In this document: positions 1 through 9,121 of the stretch, in pieces
Layout of the letters: each line of letters opens with the position of its first letter
How positions within the stretch are numbered: the first letter of the stretch is position 1
The notes under the pieces: generated by a model
What the model was told of the DNA's origin: nothing
Seen by the model: only the letters and a program-made list of their open reading frames with translations
Databases searched by the model: none
Translations under genes and position numbers: made by a program
Assembly: GCF_013240295.1 (NCBI RefSeq)
Contig: NZ_JABETK010000002.1
Coordinates: forward strand, 744,001-808,000
Reading direction: 5' to 3'
DNA length: 64,000 nt
From: Neoaquamicrobium sediminum
Lineage (GTDB): Bacteria > Pseudomonadota > Alphaproteobacteria > Rhizobiales > Rhizobiaceae

Positions 1-1037
1 TCGAACTGCAGTCGCTTGCGCTTTACGTGATCGCCGCCATCAACCGCGACAATCTCCGCTCCACCGAGGCGGGCCTGAAATATTTCGTCCTCGGCGCGTT
101 GTCGTCGGGCATGCTGCTCTACGGCATTAGCCTCGTGTACGGCTACACCGGCAACACCGGTTTCGAAGCGATCGCGTCTGCGCTGAGCGGCGGCGAGCGC
201 CAGCTGGGCCTGGTGTTCGGTCTGGTCTTCGTGCTTGCCGGACTTGCCTTCAAGATCTCGGCGGTGCCGTTCCACATGTGGACGCCGGACGTCTATGAAG
301 GCGCGCCGACGCCCGTGACGGCGTTCTTCGCCGCCGCGCCGAAGATGGCGGCAATGGCTCTGCTGGTGCGCGTGACCGTGGGCGCCTTCGAGCCGGTCGC
401 GGCCGACTGGCAGCAGATCGTCGTCTTCGTCGCTATCGCATCGATGGTTCTCGGCGCATTCGCGGCGATCGGCCAGACGAATATCAAGCGCCTGATGGCC
501 TATTCGTCGATCGCGCATATGGGCTTCGCGCTGGTGGGCCTTGCGGCCAACACCCAGGCCGGCGTGCGCGGCGTCGCGCTCTACATGCTGATCTATCTGA
601 TCATGACGCTCGGAACGTTTGCCTTCATCCTCGCCATGCGGCGCGAAGAGGGCAATGTCGAGCGCATCGATGACCTGTCCGGCCTCGCATCGACCAACAC
701 GCTGATGGCGGTCATCCTGACCATCCTGATGTTCTCGTTGGCAGGCATTCCGCCGCTCGCCGGTTTCTGGGGCAAGTGGTACGTGTTCCTGGCGGCCATG
801 GATGCCGAACTCTATCCGCTGGCAATCATCGGCGTGCTTGCGTCGGTCGTGGGCGCCTACTACTACCTGCGCATCATCAAGATCATGTGGTTCGATCAGC
901 CTGCCGGCGGCTTCCTGCCGATGGCGGGTGAGCTGCGGCTCGTGCTGGGCCTCTCCGGTCTGCTCGTGCTGTTCTACGCCGTTGTCGGCGGTCCGTTCGA
1001 ACGCATGGCCGAGGCTGCAGCGGCAACCTTCTTCTGA
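1..1037 (+). CDS. nuoN: NADH-quinone oxidoreductase subunit N, 5'-truncated by window edge
   Basis: C-terminal part of NuoN, an antiporter-like proton-pumping subunit in the membrane arm of respiratory complex I. The frame is open from base 3, so the true start lies to the left; the GTG at 27 is only an internal codon. The visible ~345 codons are very hydrophobic with repeated membrane helices. They carry the family motif [19 protein letters not shown], with a conserved charged/proline-broken helix, and [14 protein letters not shown] further on. NuoN is normally the last nuo gene, and the stop is followed after only 5 bases by birA, suggesting co-transcription. No defect is seen in the visible part. 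Confidence 0.97.
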   Translation, partial: ELQSLALYVIAAINRDNLRSTEAGLKYFVLGALSSGMLLYGISLVYGYTGNTGFEAIASALSGGERQLGLVFGLVFVLAGLAFKISAVPFHMWTPDVYEGAPTPVTAFFAAAPKMAAMALLVRVTVGAFEPVAADWQQIVVFVAIASMVLGAFAAIGQTNIKRLMAYSSIAHMGFALVGLAANTQAGVRGVALYMLIYLIMTLGTFAFILAMRREEGNVERIDDLSGLASTNTLMAVILTILMFSLAGIPPLAGFWGKWYVFLAAMDAELYPLAIIGVLASVVGAYYYLRIIKIMWFDQPAGGFLPMAGELRLVLGLSGLLVLFYAVVGGPFERMAEAAAATFF

Positions 1038-1042
1038 GCGGC

Positions 1043-1861
1043 ATGGGATTTTCGCTCGCGCCGACCGCGGCAACGCTGGGGTACCGCCTCGAAGCCTTCG
1101 ACACCGTAAGCTCGACCAACGCCGTGGCGATCGAACGCGCGCGCGGCGGGGACGATGGCAAGCTCTGGCTCGTCTCGAAGCGGCAGGAAGCGGGCAGGGG
1201 CCGTCGCGGCCGCGCCTGGGAGACGCCGGAAGGCAACCTGGCGGCGACGCTTCTTCTGGTGCCGGGTTTCGACATCAAGTCGGCCGCAACGCTCGGCTTC
1301 GTGGCCGGGCTTGCGCTGGCGGATGCGCTGGCGGCGGTGATTCCGGGTCGCGGGGTTAGCGTCGGCGTCGATGGCGGCACTCCCATCGGCGGCGGGCGCT
1401 TCGAGCTCAAATGGCCCAACGACCTGCTGGCTGATGGCGCAAAGCTCTCCGGCATCCTGCTCGAATCGGCGATGCTGGACGAATCCCGCTTCGCTCTTGC
1501 CATCGGCATCGGCGTGAATGTCGTCGCGCACCCGCAGGATGTTCCCTATCCCGCGACGTCTCTTGCCGCGCTTGGTGCAACCTGTGACGCGGAGACGCTG
1601 TTCATTGCGTTGTCAGATGCGTGGGTCGACAATGCGCGAATCTGGGACGAGGGCAGGGGTCTCGCCGCGATCCGCGAGCGATGGCTGAAACGCGCCGCCG
1701 GGCTTGGTTCGCCCGTGGCGGTGAGAATGGAAGGGCGCGTGGTGCGCGGTATCTTCGAAACGATCGACGAGCAGTGTCGCTTCGTCATTCGGGACGAGGA
1801 GGGCAATGTCACCACCATCGCAGCCGGCGACGTGCATTTCGGCGCGGTCGCCTCGGCCTGA
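1043..1861 (+). CDS. birA: Biotin--[acetyl-CoA-carboxylase] ligase
   Basis: 272-residue BirA/HCS-type ligase that adenylates biotin and attaches it to the carrier lysine of carboxylases such as AccB. The ATP/biotin-binding signature SKRQEAGRGRRGRAWETPEG lies at about residues 45-64. The biotin-site motif FELKWPNDLLADGAKLSGIL follows at about 116-135. There is no N-terminal helix-turn-helix, so this is the monofunctional, non-repressor form usual in alphaproteobacteria. The start ATG is 5 bases after the nuoN stop and the ribonuclease J gene follows 18 bases downstream, so it looks like part of the same transcript. Confidence 0.95.
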   Translation: MGFSLAPTAATLGYRLEAFDTVSSTNAVAIERARGGDDGKLWLVSKRQEAGRGRRGRAWETPEGNLAATLLLVPGFDIKSAATLGFVAGLALADALAAVIPGRGVSVGVDGGTPIGGGRFELKWPNDLLADGAKLSGILLESAMLDESRFALAIGIGVNVVAHPQDVPYPATSLAALGATCDAETLFIALSDAWVDNARIWDEGRGLAAIRERWLKRAAGLGSPVAVRMEGRVVRGIFETIDEQCRFVIRDEEGNVTTIAAGDVHFGAVASA

Positions 1862-1879
1862 AACGGAAAGGAAGCGGCG

Positions 1880-3547
1880 ATGGCAAGGAACAACGAACCT
1901 GAACTGGTGTTCTGCCCGCTGGGCGGCGTCGGCGAGATCGGCATGAACTTCGCGCTCTACGGGCTGGGGCCAGTGGGCGCGCGAGAGTGGATCGTGGTCG
2001 ACGTAGGCGTGACCTTTCCAGACGCGACGCTGCCGGGCGTCGATCTCGTCCTGCCCGACACGCGCTTCATCGAGAGCGAGGTCGCCAATCTGCGCGGCAT
2101 CGTGATTACACACGCGCATGAGGACCACTACGGCGCGCTGCTGGACATCTGGCCGCGTCTGAAGAAGCCTGTGTGGATGACGCCGTTCAGCGCCGGGCTT
2201 CTGGGCGCCAAGCGGCGCATGGATGGCGGCCCGGAAATCCCGGTGCAGATCTTCAACGCCGGCGACCGTTTCCAGGTCGGCCCGTTCGACATCGAGGCAG
2301 TCGGTGTCACGCATTCCATCCCCGAGCCGGTGTCGCTGGCGATCCGCACGCCGCTCGGTATGGTGGTTCACACCGGCGACTGGAAGATCGATCCGGCGCC
2401 GACGATCGGCCGCAAGACCGACGAGCAGCGGTTCCGCGCGCTCGGCGACGAAGGTGTCAGGGCCTTGATCTGCGATTCCACCAACGCAATGCGCGAAGGG
2501 GAATCGCCGTCGGAAGAGGCTGTCGGCGAAGGGCTGAAGGGGGTCATCGAGGCCGCTGCCGGCCGTGTCGCCGTGACCACCTTCTCCTCCAATGTCGGCC
2601 GCATCCGCTCGATCGCTGAGGCCGCGCGCGATGCAGGGCGGCAGGTGCTGGTCCTGGGCTCGTCGCTCAAGCGCGTCATCAACGTGGCGACAGAACTCGG
2701 CTATCTCGACGGCCTGCCGGAATTCGTCGAGGAGGAAGATTACGGCTATATCCCCCGCGAAAACCTCGTCATCCTGTGCACCGGCAGCCAGGGCGAGCCG
2801 CGCGCGGCACTGGCCAAGCTGGCCCGCGACGAGATGCGCAATGTCGCGCTCTCGCCTGGCGACACGGTGGTCTATTCCTCGCGCGTCATTCCTGGCAACG
2901 AGAAGGCGATCCTGGAGACCAAGAACCTGCTGATCGAGCAGGGCATCAAGATTATCGAGGACAGCGATGCTCTGGTGCACGTGTCCGGCCACCCAAGGCG
3001 TAACGAACTCAAGCGGATGTATGAATGGACGCGCCCGCAGGTGCTGGTGCCCGTTCACGGAGAGGCGGCGCATCTGGTCGCGCATGGGGCGCTCGGTGCG
3101 TCTGCGGGCATTCCCGAGGTAGCCCAGGTGCGCAACGGCGACATGATCCGCCTTGCGCCCGGGCCGGCCGAGATCATCGACCAGGTGCCGTCGGGCCGCA
3201 TGTTCAAGGACGGCAAGCTGATCGGCTCAGACGAGACGATGGGCATTCGCGACCGCCGCAAGCTTTCTTATGTCGGCCATGTCGCGGTGAATGTGGTGCT
3301 GGACGATCGTTACGAGATCGCCGGCGATCCGGATCTGGTTGCAGTCGGGGTAGCGAAGGCTGATGCCGCTGGCGAAGAGCTCGAGGAGCTGATGCTGGAT
3401 GCGGCGATCGGCGCAATTGAAAGCATCCCGCGCGTCCGGCGAAAAGACCTCGACCTCGTGGCCGAAGCAGTCCGGCGCGCCGTGCGCTCCGCCGCCAACG
3501 ACGCCTGGGGCAAGAAGCCGATCGTCACGGTGTTCGTGACGCGGTAG
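1880..3547 (+). CDS. rnj: Ribonuclease J
   Basis: 555-residue metallo-beta-lactamase/beta-CASP ribonuclease of the RNase J family, a 5'-3' exo- and endonuclease for mRNA turnover and rRNA maturation. The zinc-binding motif THAHEDH is at about residues 77-83. GDWKIDPAP near 170 matches the family's later metal-binding region, and HVSGHPRRNEL near 370 is the RNase J/beta-CASP signature. Length and C-terminal domain are typical. A Shine-Dalgarno-like AAGGAAG lies just before the ATG. The inverted repeat at 3556-3688 directly follows the stop and may act as a 3' end structure. Confidence 0.95.
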   Translation: MARNNEPELVFCPLGGVGEIGMNFALYGLGPVGAREWIVVDVGVTFPDATLPGVDLVLPDTRFIESEVANLRGIVITHAHEDHYGALLDIWPRLKKPVWMTPFSAGLLGAKRRMDGGPEIPVQIFNAGDRFQVGPFDIEAVGVTHSIPEPVSLAIRTPLGMVVHTGDWKIDPAPTIGRKTDEQRFRALGDEGVRALICDSTNAMREGESPSEEAVGEGLKGVIEAAAGRVAVTTFSSNVGRIRSIAEAARDAGRQVLVLGSSLKRVINVATELGYLDGLPEFVEEEDYGYIPRENLVILCTGSQGEPRAALAKLARDEMRNVALSPGDTVVYSSRVIPGNEKAILETKNLLIEQGIKIIEDSDALVHVSGHPRRNELKRMYEWTRPQVLVPVHGEAAHLVAHGALGASAGIPEVAQVRNGDMIRLAPGPAEIIDQVPSGRMFKDGKLIGSDETMGIRDRRKLSYVGHVAVNVVLDDRYEIAGDPDLVAVGVAKADAAGEELEELMLDAAIGAIESIPRVRRKDLDLVAEAVRRAVRSAANDAWGKKPIVTVFVTR

Positions 3548-3555
3548 AAGAACAA

Positions 3556-3688
3556 GTGCGTCCTTCGAGGCTCGCTCCGCTCGTACCTCAGGATGAGGGA
3601 AGTGGTTTGATCGAACTCACCCACCGAGGCTCGATGCACTACAGTCCTCATCCTGAGGTGCGAGCGGAGCGAGCCTCGAAGGACGCAC
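3556..3688. repeat. Long inverted repeat (two 43-bp arms, 47-bp spacer)
   Basis: The arms at 3556-3598 and 3646-3688 are reverse complements with one mismatch in 43 (TAC versus TGC in the middle). The spacer is 3599-3645. The core CCTCATCCTGAGG and the flanking CGAGC/CCTCGAAGGAC blocks resemble an intergenic palindromic repeat common in Rhizobiales genomes (recalled, not searched). There is no ORF or terminal duplication to suggest a transposase-bearing element. In RNA it would form a very stable hairpin between rnj and mce. Confidence 0.85.
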
Positions 3689-3713
3689 GAATGAACTGGA
3701 GCCAGACAGACGA

Positions 3714-4118
3714 ATGCTCGGACGTTTGAACCATGTCGCGCTTGCTGTGCCCGACATCGCCGCCGCCAGCGCGCATTATCGCGATACGCTGGGGGCCAGC
3801 GTTTCCGAGCCGCAGCCATTGCCCGAGCATGGCGTGACGGTCGTCTTCATCGATGTCGGCAACACCAAGATCGAGCTGCTGGAGCCACTGGGCGAGAACT
3901 CCACGATCCGGCCGTTCCTGGATAAGAACCCTTCGGGCGGTATGCACCATGTGTGCTACGAGGTGGATGACATCATCGCCGCGCGGGACCGATTGACCGC
4001 GTCCGGAGCCCGCGTGCTGGGCGACGGAACCCCGAAGATCGGTGCGCATGGCAAGCCGGTGCTGTTCCTGCACCCCAAGGACTTCTTCGGCACGCTGGTC
4101 GAACTGGAACAGGTATAG
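3714..4118 (+). CDS. mce: Methylmalonyl-CoA epimerase
   Basis: 134-residue vicinal-oxygen-chelate protein that interconverts (R)- and (S)-methylmalonyl-CoA on the propionyl-CoA to succinyl-CoA route. The N-terminus LNHVALAVPDIAAA supplies the first metal-ligand His. GGMHHVCYEVDDI around residues 73-85 gives the second half-domain motif, and a late Glu (GTLVELEQV) completes the metal site. Full length for the family. It lies 26 bases after the inverted repeat and 65 bases before the DUF1467 gene, an order I associate with Rhizobiales chromosomes. Confidence 0.93.
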   Translation: MLGRLNHVALAVPDIAAASAHYRDTLGASVSEPQPLPEHGVTVVFIDVGNTKIELLEPLGENSTIRPFLDKNPSGGMHHVCYEVDDIIAARDRLTASGARVLGDGTPKIGAHGKPVLFLHPKDFFGTLVELEQV

Positions 4119-4183
4119 CGCATCGCGCCGAACCATGAGCGCCAGGCAGGCTTTGCCGGCCGCGCGCTGAAAAGGACAAGATC

Positions 4184-4453
4184 ATGAGCTGGATTTCGAT
4201 CTTCGCGATCTACTTCATCCTGTGGTGGGTGGTTCTTTTCGCCATGCTGCCATTCGGGCTGAAAACGCAGGACGAGGACGGCGAGGTCACGCTGGGCACC
4301 GTCTCAAGCGCACCGCATGGCAGACACATGCTGGGCGCGGTGATCCGCACGACGATCGTAGCCGGCGTAATCTTCGGCGCCTTCTACATAGCGGTCGTTT
4401 ATTTCGGATTTTCGTTCAACGACATCCCCCACATCGGGCCGTCGATCGGCTAG
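4184..4453 (+). CDS. DUF1467 family small membrane protein
   Basis: 89-residue protein with two hydrophobic helices, at about residues 5-25 and 52-75. The conserved WWVVLFAMLPFG segment and short cytoplasmic loop identify DUF1467, an uncharacterised inner-membrane family of alphaproteobacteria. A GAAAAGGA Shine-Dalgarno region precedes the ATG. It sits between mce and proS in the usual order for this group. Function unknown; the assignment is to the family only. Confidence 0.88.
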   Translation: MSWISIFAIYFILWWVVLFAMLPFGLKTQDEDGEVTLGTVSSAPHGRHMLGAVIRTTIVAGVIFGAFYIAVVYFGFSFNDIPHIGPSIG

Positions 4454-4593
4454 TAACCGCGGCGGCCAGCGTCGGGTATTCTTGCTCGAGCCGTTTGTAT
4501 CGGTCTCTTTTGCTGCGAGTGGAACGCTTGAACCTGGCTGAAAAAGCGGTTCAAGCCAGTGCCGGTCGAAGGCCGGTGATTTATTTCGTTGCA

Positions 4594-4621
4594 CAAAAAA
4601 ATGCAAGGCCGAAGCCTTGCA
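4594..4621 (-). terminator. Intrinsic terminator with UUCG tetraloop
   Basis: Read on the minus strand: TGCAAGGC, loop TTCG, GCCTTGCA, then seven or more T. The stem is a perfect 8 bp (4602-4609 with 4614-4621). The T-tract comes from the A-run at 4594-4601. On the plus strand the hairpin is followed by AATTTAAAC, a much poorer terminator, so the orientation is minus. Confidence 0.6.
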
Positions 4622-4760
4622 ATTTAAACGCGTCCGATCTGTTTCCGTATTAAGGCGGCTGCGGAAAATCGCGCCTAGATCGCATCCTCCCAAGACTTTG
4701 ACCGCGTAGGAGAGCGGATTATTGTCCCGCCCTCTCGGTTATGCGGGGCACATTAGACCA
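4594..4760 (-). ncRNA. Candidate small RNA on the minus strand (5' end approximate)
   Basis: This lies in the 528-base gene-free stretch 4454-4981 between the DUF1467 gene and proS. On the minus strand a perfect intrinsic terminator ends here (4594-4621), yet no minus-strand gene lies upstream for it to terminate. The transcript would include a small CCGC/GCGG hairpin near 4702-4717 whose loop is CU-rich (TCTCCTAC). On the plus strand the same gap shows a 9-bp inverted repeat (4526-4534 with 4548-4556). The 5' end and promoter are guesses. Alternatively the hairpin could belong to the plus-strand 3' end of DUF1467. Confidence 0.3.
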
Positions 4761-4981
4761 ACACGTCGCGCGATGTCACGAGAAATATTGCATTTACATG
4801 ACCCTTGATGTGCTGCACTGCACAAATTCGCGTCACTTACTGCACAGCAAAAGCACAGGCCGGCAGCGGACAATGGGACGCGCTGGCGTCGGGTTTCCAT
4901 CCTGCCATGAAATCGCTATGAAGCCGAAGCAAATGGACCCTGGCGCGGATGATTCCGCAGCCATCTCTCACGGAATTTCCC

Positions 4982-6310
4982 ATGCGTCTGTCGCGTTACT
5001 TTCTGCCCATCCTCAAGGAGAATCCGCGCGAGGCCGAGATCGTCTCGCACCGGCTGATGCTGCGCTCCGGCATGATCCGCCAGCAGGGGCAGGGCTCGTT
5101 CTCCTGGCTGCCGATGGGCAAGCGCGTGCTGGACAAGGTGTGCAAGATCATCCGTGAGGAGCAGGATCGCGCCGGTGCGCAGGAAATCCTCATGCCGACG
5201 ATCCAGTCCGCCGACCTGTGGATCGAGAGCGGGCGCTATAACGATTACGGCAAGGAGATGCTGCGCATCCGCGACCGGCAGGACCGTGCAATGCTATACG
5301 GGCCGACCAACGAGGAGATGGTGACCGACATCTTCCGGTCCTATGTGAAGTCCTACAAGGATCTCCCGCTCAACCTCTATCACATTCAGTGGAAGTATCG
5401 CGACGAGGTGCGGCCTCGCTTCGGCGTCATGCGCTCGCGCGAGTTCCTGATGAAAGACGCCTATTCGTTCGACATCGACTATGAGGGCGCGCGCGCAGCC
5501 TACAACCGCATGTTCGTCTCCTATCTGCGCACCTTCGCGCGGGTCGGCATGCAGGCGATTCCCATGCGGGCCGATACCGGTCCGATCGGTGGTGACCTGA
5601 GCCACGAATTCATCATCCTGGCCGATACGGGTGAGAGCGCGGTCTTCTGCCATCGCGATTTTCTCGACCTGCCGGTGCCGGGCGCGGACACCGATTTCGC
5701 CGACGATGCGGGTATCGACGGCATCGTCAAGGCGTGGACGACGCCCTATGCGGCGACCGACGAGATGCATGACGAGGATGCCTGGGAAGAGGTGCCGGAA
5801 GGCGACCGGATGGCGGCGCGCGGCATCGAGGTCGGCCATATCTTCCATTTCGGCGAAAAATACTCGAAGCCGATGAATGCCAAGGTGACCGGACCCGACG
5901 GCAAGGAACACTTCGTCTCCATGGGCTCCTACGGCATCGGCCCTTCGCGGCTCGTGGCGGCGATCATCGAGGCCAGCCACGACGAGAACGGCATCATCTG
6001 GCCGGAATCGGTCGCGCCCTTCGACGTCGCGCTGATCAACATGAAGGCCGGCGATGCGGATTGCGACCGCGCCTGTGACGAACTTTATGACGCATTGGGC
6101 GCTGCGGGTGTCGACGTGCTCTATGACGACACGGACCAGAGGCCTGGCGGGAAGTTCGCCACCGCCGACCTGATCGGCCTGCCCTGGCAGGTGATCGTCG
6201 GGCCGCGCGGGGTGGCCGCGGGCGAAGCTGAGGTGAAGAACCGCAAGACGGGCGAACGCGCAACCATGCCGCTGTCTGCGGTTGCGGCGCGCTTCGGAAA
6301 AGCTGCATGA
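4982..6310 (+). CDS. proS: Prolyl-tRNA synthetase
   Basis: 442-residue class II aminoacyl-tRNA synthetase charging tRNA-Pro. The chosen ATG gives the family N-terminus [15 protein letters not shown]; an upstream in-frame ATG at 4949 would add 11 unconserved residues. Motif 2 ([20 protein letters not shown]) is near residues 140-160. The motif 3 glycine/arginine region ([15 protein letters not shown]) is near 320, followed by an anticodon-binding domain. The insertion editing domain of E. coli ProS is absent, as usual for the short alphaproteobacterial form. The stop overlaps the next start by 4 bases (ATGA), implying translational coupling to the lipoprotein-release genes. Confidence 0.97.
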   Translation: MRLSRYFLPILKENPREAEIVSHRLMLRSGMIRQQGQGSFSWLPMGKRVLDKVCKIIREEQDRAGAQEILMPTIQSADLWIESGRYNDYGKEMLRIRDRQDRAMLYGPTNEEMVTDIFRSYVKSYKDLPLNLYHIQWKYRDEVRPRFGVMRSREFLMKDAYSFDIDYEGARAAYNRMFVSYLRTFARVGMQAIPMRADTGPIGGDLSHEFIILADTGESAVFCHRDFLDLPVPGADTDFADDAGIDGIVKAWTTPYAATDEMHDEDAWEEVPEGDRMAARGIEVGHIFHFGEKYSKPMNAKVTGPDGKEHFVSMGSYGIGPSRLVAAIIEASHDENGIIWPESVAPFDVALINMKAGDADCDRACDELYDALGAAGVDVLYDDTDQRPGGKFATADLIGLPWQVIVGPRGVAAGEAEVKNRKTGERATMPLSAVAARFGKAA

Positions 6311-7593
6311 GCGAAACAGCCGGCAGGAAACTCGCGGGCGCCGGGCCGTTCTCCGTCTTTGAACGCATGGTCGCCTGGCGCTACCTGCGCTCGCGGCGCA
6401 AGGATACGGTGATCTCGGTAATCTCGCTGATCTCGTTTGTCGGGATCATGCTGGGCGTCGCGACGCTCATCATCGTCATGGCCGTCATGAACGGCTTCCG
6501 CGCCGAGCTGCTCAACCGCATCCTCGGGGTCAATGGCCACCTGATCGTCGAGCCCATCGACCGTGTCTTCGATGACTATGCCGGCGTTGCTGGACGGATC
6601 GAGGGCGTGGAAGGCGTGCGTTATGCGATCCCGCTGGTTCAGGGGCAGGTTCTGGCTACCGGCCGGGTGGGAGCGGGAACCGGCGCGTTGGTGCGCGGCG
6701 TGCGCGAGCAGGACATCGAGAAGATGACGCTCGTCGCCGAGAACATCAGGCAAGGTACGCTCGAAGGTTTCGACCAGTCGGAAGGTGTCGCGATCGGCAA
6801 GCGCATGGCCGACAGCCTCGGCCTTGCCGTGGGCGACGGCATCCAGCTTGTAGCACCCGAAGGCGATGTCACACCGTTCGGCGTCACGCCGCGACAGAAG
6901 ATCTATCCGGTGGTGGCGATCTTCGAGGTCGGCATGTCCGAATATGACGGCTCGATCATCTATATGCCGCTCAGCGAGGCGCAGCTCTATTTCAATTCGG
7001 AAGGCGTGGTGCAGTCGATCGAGGTGTTCGTCGACGACCCCGATGCGGTGGACGCTTTGCGCGGGCCCGTCGAGGTCGCTTCGCAACGCCAGATATTCGT
7101 CACCGACTGGCGGCAGCGCAACCAGACCTTCTTTTCCGCGCTTCAGGTCGAGCGCAACGTGATGTTCATGATCCTGACGCTGATCGTGCTGGTGGCGGCG
7201 CTGAACATCATCTCCGGCCTCATCATGCTGGTGAAGGACAAGGGCCGCGATATCGCGATCCTGCGCACCATGGGCGCGACCAGCGGATCGGTGATGCGCA
7301 TATTCATGATGACCGGGGCGGCTATCGGCGTGACCGGCACCATCGCGGGCGTGCTGCTTGGCGTCGTTGTCTGTCTGAACGTCGAATCGATCCGGCAGTT
7401 CTTCTCGTGGCTGTCGGGTACGACGCTGTTCAATCCGGAGCTCTATTTCCTCAGCCAGTTGCCGGCGAAGATGGATGCGAGCGAAACCATTTCGGTCGTG
7501 CTGATGGCCATGGTGTTGTCGTTCCTGGCAACGCTGTTTCCGGCCTGGCGTGCGGCCCGGCTCGATCCCGTCGAAGCGCTGCGGTACGAATGA
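6307..7593 (+). CDS. lolC: Lipoprotein-releasing ABC transporter permease (LolC/LolE family)
   Basis: 428-residue inner-membrane permease of the LolCDE complex that extracts outer-membrane-destined lipoproteins. It has an N-terminal helix at about 38-62, then a large periplasmic MacB/FtsX-like domain. Three C-terminal helices lie at about 280-305, 330-360 and 390-415, and it ends [10 protein letters not shown], the family hallmark. As in other alphaproteobacteria there is one permease gene rather than separate lolC and lolE. It overlaps proS by ATGA and lolD by a few bases, so the three genes form one unit. Confidence 0.93.
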   Translation: MSETAGRKLAGAGPFSVFERMVAWRYLRSRRKDTVISVISLISFVGIMLGVATLIIVMAVMNGFRAELLNRILGVNGHLIVEPIDRVFDDYAGVAGRIEGVEGVRYAIPLVQGQVLATGRVGAGTGALVRGVREQDIEKMTLVAENIRQGTLEGFDQSEGVAIGKRMADSLGLAVGDGIQLVAPEGDVTPFGVTPRQKIYPVVAIFEVGMSEYDGSIIYMPLSEAQLYFNSEGVVQSIEVFVDDPDAVDALRGPVEVASQRQIFVTDWRQRNQTFFSALQVERNVMFMILTLIVLVAALNIISGLIMLVKDKGRDIAILRTMGATSGSVMRIFMMTGAAIGVTGTIAGVLLGVVVCLNVESIRQFFSWLSGTTLFNPELYFLSQLPAKMDASETISVVLMAMVLSFLATLFPAWRAARLDPVEALRYE

Positions 7594-8276
7594 TGGCATC
7601 CGACCTTCTGCTCGAACTCAAGGCCATCGACCGCCGCTACGATGAAGGGATGCGCAAGCTGACCATCCTCGACGGGGCGGATTTCACGCTGCGGCGTGGC
7701 GAGACGGTTGCGCTGGTGGCGCCTTCTGGTGCCGGCAAGTCGACCCTGCTGCATACGGCGGGGCTTCTCGAATGGCCGGACGGCGGCGATGTTATCCTCG
7801 ACGGGCGCGCCTGTGGCCGCCTCTCGGACGACGAGCGTACCGCGATCCGCCGCAACGACATCGGTTTCGTCTACCAGTTCCACCATCTGCTGCCGGAGTT
7901 CTCGGCGCTGGAAAACATCATGATGCCGCAGCTCGTCTGCGGGCTGCCGCAGACGCAGGCGCGTGAACGCGCGCTGCAGCTTCTGGATTACATGAAGATC
8001 GGCGAGCGGGCGGAGCATCGTCCGGCGGAACTGTCGGGCGGCGAGCAGCAGCGTGTCGCGATCGCGCGCGCCGTGGCCAATGCGCCCCTGCTGCTGTTGG
8101 CGGACGAGCCGACCGGCAATCTCGATCCCGATACCGCATCTTATGTGTTCGAGGCGCTGGAAGCACTGGTGCGCCAGTCAGGCCTCTCCGCGCTGATTGC
8201 CACGCACAACCACGACCTGGCCGCACGCATGGACCGCCGCGTGACGCTGGATCACGGCAAGATCGTGGAATTCTAG
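7590..8276 (+). CDS. lolD: Lipoprotein-releasing ABC transporter ATP-binding protein
   Basis: 228-residue ATPase partner of the preceding permease. Walker A is APSGAGKST (A where G is commonest in the first position), the Q-loop region is [15 protein letters not shown], the signature LSGGEQQR and Walker [14 protein letters not shown]. Start choice: ATG codons at 7590 and 7593 overlap the permease stop. The reading frame is open further upstream, but only this start gives the family N-terminus. It is followed by a gene-free 233-base stretch with strong hairpins. Confidence 0.94.
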   Translation: MMASDLLLELKAIDRRYDEGMRKLTILDGADFTLRRGETVALVAPSGAGKSTLLHTAGLLEWPDGGDVILDGRACGRLSDDERTAIRRNDIGFVYQFHHLLPEFSALENIMMPQLVCGLPQTQARERALQLLDYMKIGERAEHRPAELSGGEQQRVAIARAVANAPLLLLADEPTGNLDPDTASYVFEALEALVRQSGLSALIATHNHDLAARMDRRVTLDHGKIVEF

Positions 8277-8298
8277 CAGCCTGCTTAAGGTACCCCAC

Positions 8299-8336
8299 AA
8301 AAAGCGGAGCCGACCCTTTGGGGAAGGGCCGGCTCC
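8299..8336 (-). terminator. Intrinsic terminator after the peptidase gene or small RNA
   Basis: Minus-strand stem GGAGCCGGCCCTT / AAGGGTCGGCTCC with a CCCCA loop, followed by GC and T5 (A-run 8299-8303 on plus). It also lies just after lolD and may stop rightward transcription less efficiently. A further 12-bp inverted repeat (8406-8417 with 8434-8445) followed by GTTGTTTTT on plus may serve lolD. Confidence 0.65.
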
Positions 8337-8395
8337 TGAACCCGGTCGTTGGGGACGGGGAGGGTGGGGACTCGACCGGGTTGTCCCTGATTTCC
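8299..8395 (-). ncRNA. Candidate small RNA with C-rich loop, minus strand (5' end approximate)
   Basis: Two hairpins lie between lolD and the convergent peptidase gene. The first has a 10-bp stem (8339-8348 with 8373-8382) and, on the minus strand, a loop made of CCCCACCCTCCCCGTCCCC. The second is a 13-bp stem (8306-8318 with 8324-8336) followed by T5. The one non-Watson-Crick pair of the second stem is G-U on the minus strand but A-C on plus, which favours a minus transcript. The C-rich loop is complementary to Shine-Dalgarno sequences, as in rhizobial alpha-r14 or cuckoo-type RNAs (recalled resemblance). It could instead be the 3' UTR of the peptidase gene. Confidence 0.4.
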
Positions 8396-8509
8396 CGTTT
8401 TCTCTAAGGCGCGTCGCGTTCGAGCAGGCTCAGGCGACGCGCCTTAAGTGTTGTTTTTCGCATGCCGTTGTCCCCAAACCGATTGCCGCTTTTGGGCGAC
8501 ATGCTCTGG

Positions 8510-9121
8510 CTACCTGTTGGAGCTGACGCTGCCGACCAGCACGTTGCGGCCGTCGTCGATCGAGACCCACATGCCGGAATGCTTCGCGGACTGTCGCTTG
8601 AGGTAGCTGTATTCCGTCTCGTTCCAGGCGAGGACCCGCGGCTCGAGATTGTCGAGCACGAAGTCGCCCATATTGGTGTGAACCGTCAGCACCGCATGGC
8701 CGTCGCCATTGGGCTGGCGCACCACGGTTATGAGAAGATTTGAGGCCGGCACCCCGGCCTTGATGAGGCGGCGGCGCTTTTCGAGCACGTAGTCCTCGCA
8801 GTCTCCATAGCCGTTGACCGGATAGGTCCACCGTTCCTCGACGCCCCAGAGCTCCATGTCGGTGCGCGGCGTAACCGTCGTGTTGACGATGTTGTTGACC
8901 TCAACGATCTTCGCCCAGAGCGGCCGTGTCAGATCGACCGGACCGGCATGTGCCGTACTGGTGCACTCGCGCGGCTCGCGCTGGCAGAATTCGTAATGGC
9001 CGACCGGCTGCGTCGAGAGCCCGCCCGTTGGCATGAAAGATTGCGCCGATGCAGCCTGCGCACCGCTCGTCAGCATGGCGGCGGCTATCGCCGCATGCAG
9101 CATCCCTGTCCTGGTCCCCAT
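8510..9121 (-). CDS. Transglutaminase-like cysteine peptidase (BTLCP family), secreted
   Basis: 203-residue protein with a signal peptide (hydrophobic core to about residue 26, AxA before Q). The bacterial transglutaminase-like cysteine proteinase domain shows the Cys-His-Asp triad as GYGDCEDYVL, GDGHAVLTV and FVLDNLEPR. Family members are periplasmic or exported; some process surface adhesins or are coupled to c-di-GMP signalling in other bacteria, which is of interest as a PilZ gene lies next door. The ATG at 9121 has GGGGAG 9 bases upstream. The promoter region is the AT-rich stretch at 9190-9290. Confidence 0.88.
   Translation of the reverse strand: MGTRTGMLHAAIAAAMLTSGAQAASAQSFMPTGGLSTQPVGHYEFCQREPRECTSTAHAGPVDLTRPLWAKIVEVNNIVNTTVTPRTDMELWGVEERWTYPVNGYGDCEDYVLEKRRRLIKAGVPASNLLITVVRQPNGDGHAVLTVHTNMGDFVLDNLEPRVLAWNETEYSYLKRQSAKHSGMWVSIDDGRNVLVGSVSSNR

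Noticed and set aside
1613-3085. 490-codon minus-strand ORF opposite the ribonuclease J gene
   Set aside because: It mirrors a strongly conserved RNase J frame; composition is the Arg/His-rich pattern typical of antisense shadows in GC-rich DNA.
4741-5157. 138-codon plus ORF upstream of and overlapping proS
   Set aside because: Its second half is an out-of-frame shadow of proS; the first half has no recognisable features.
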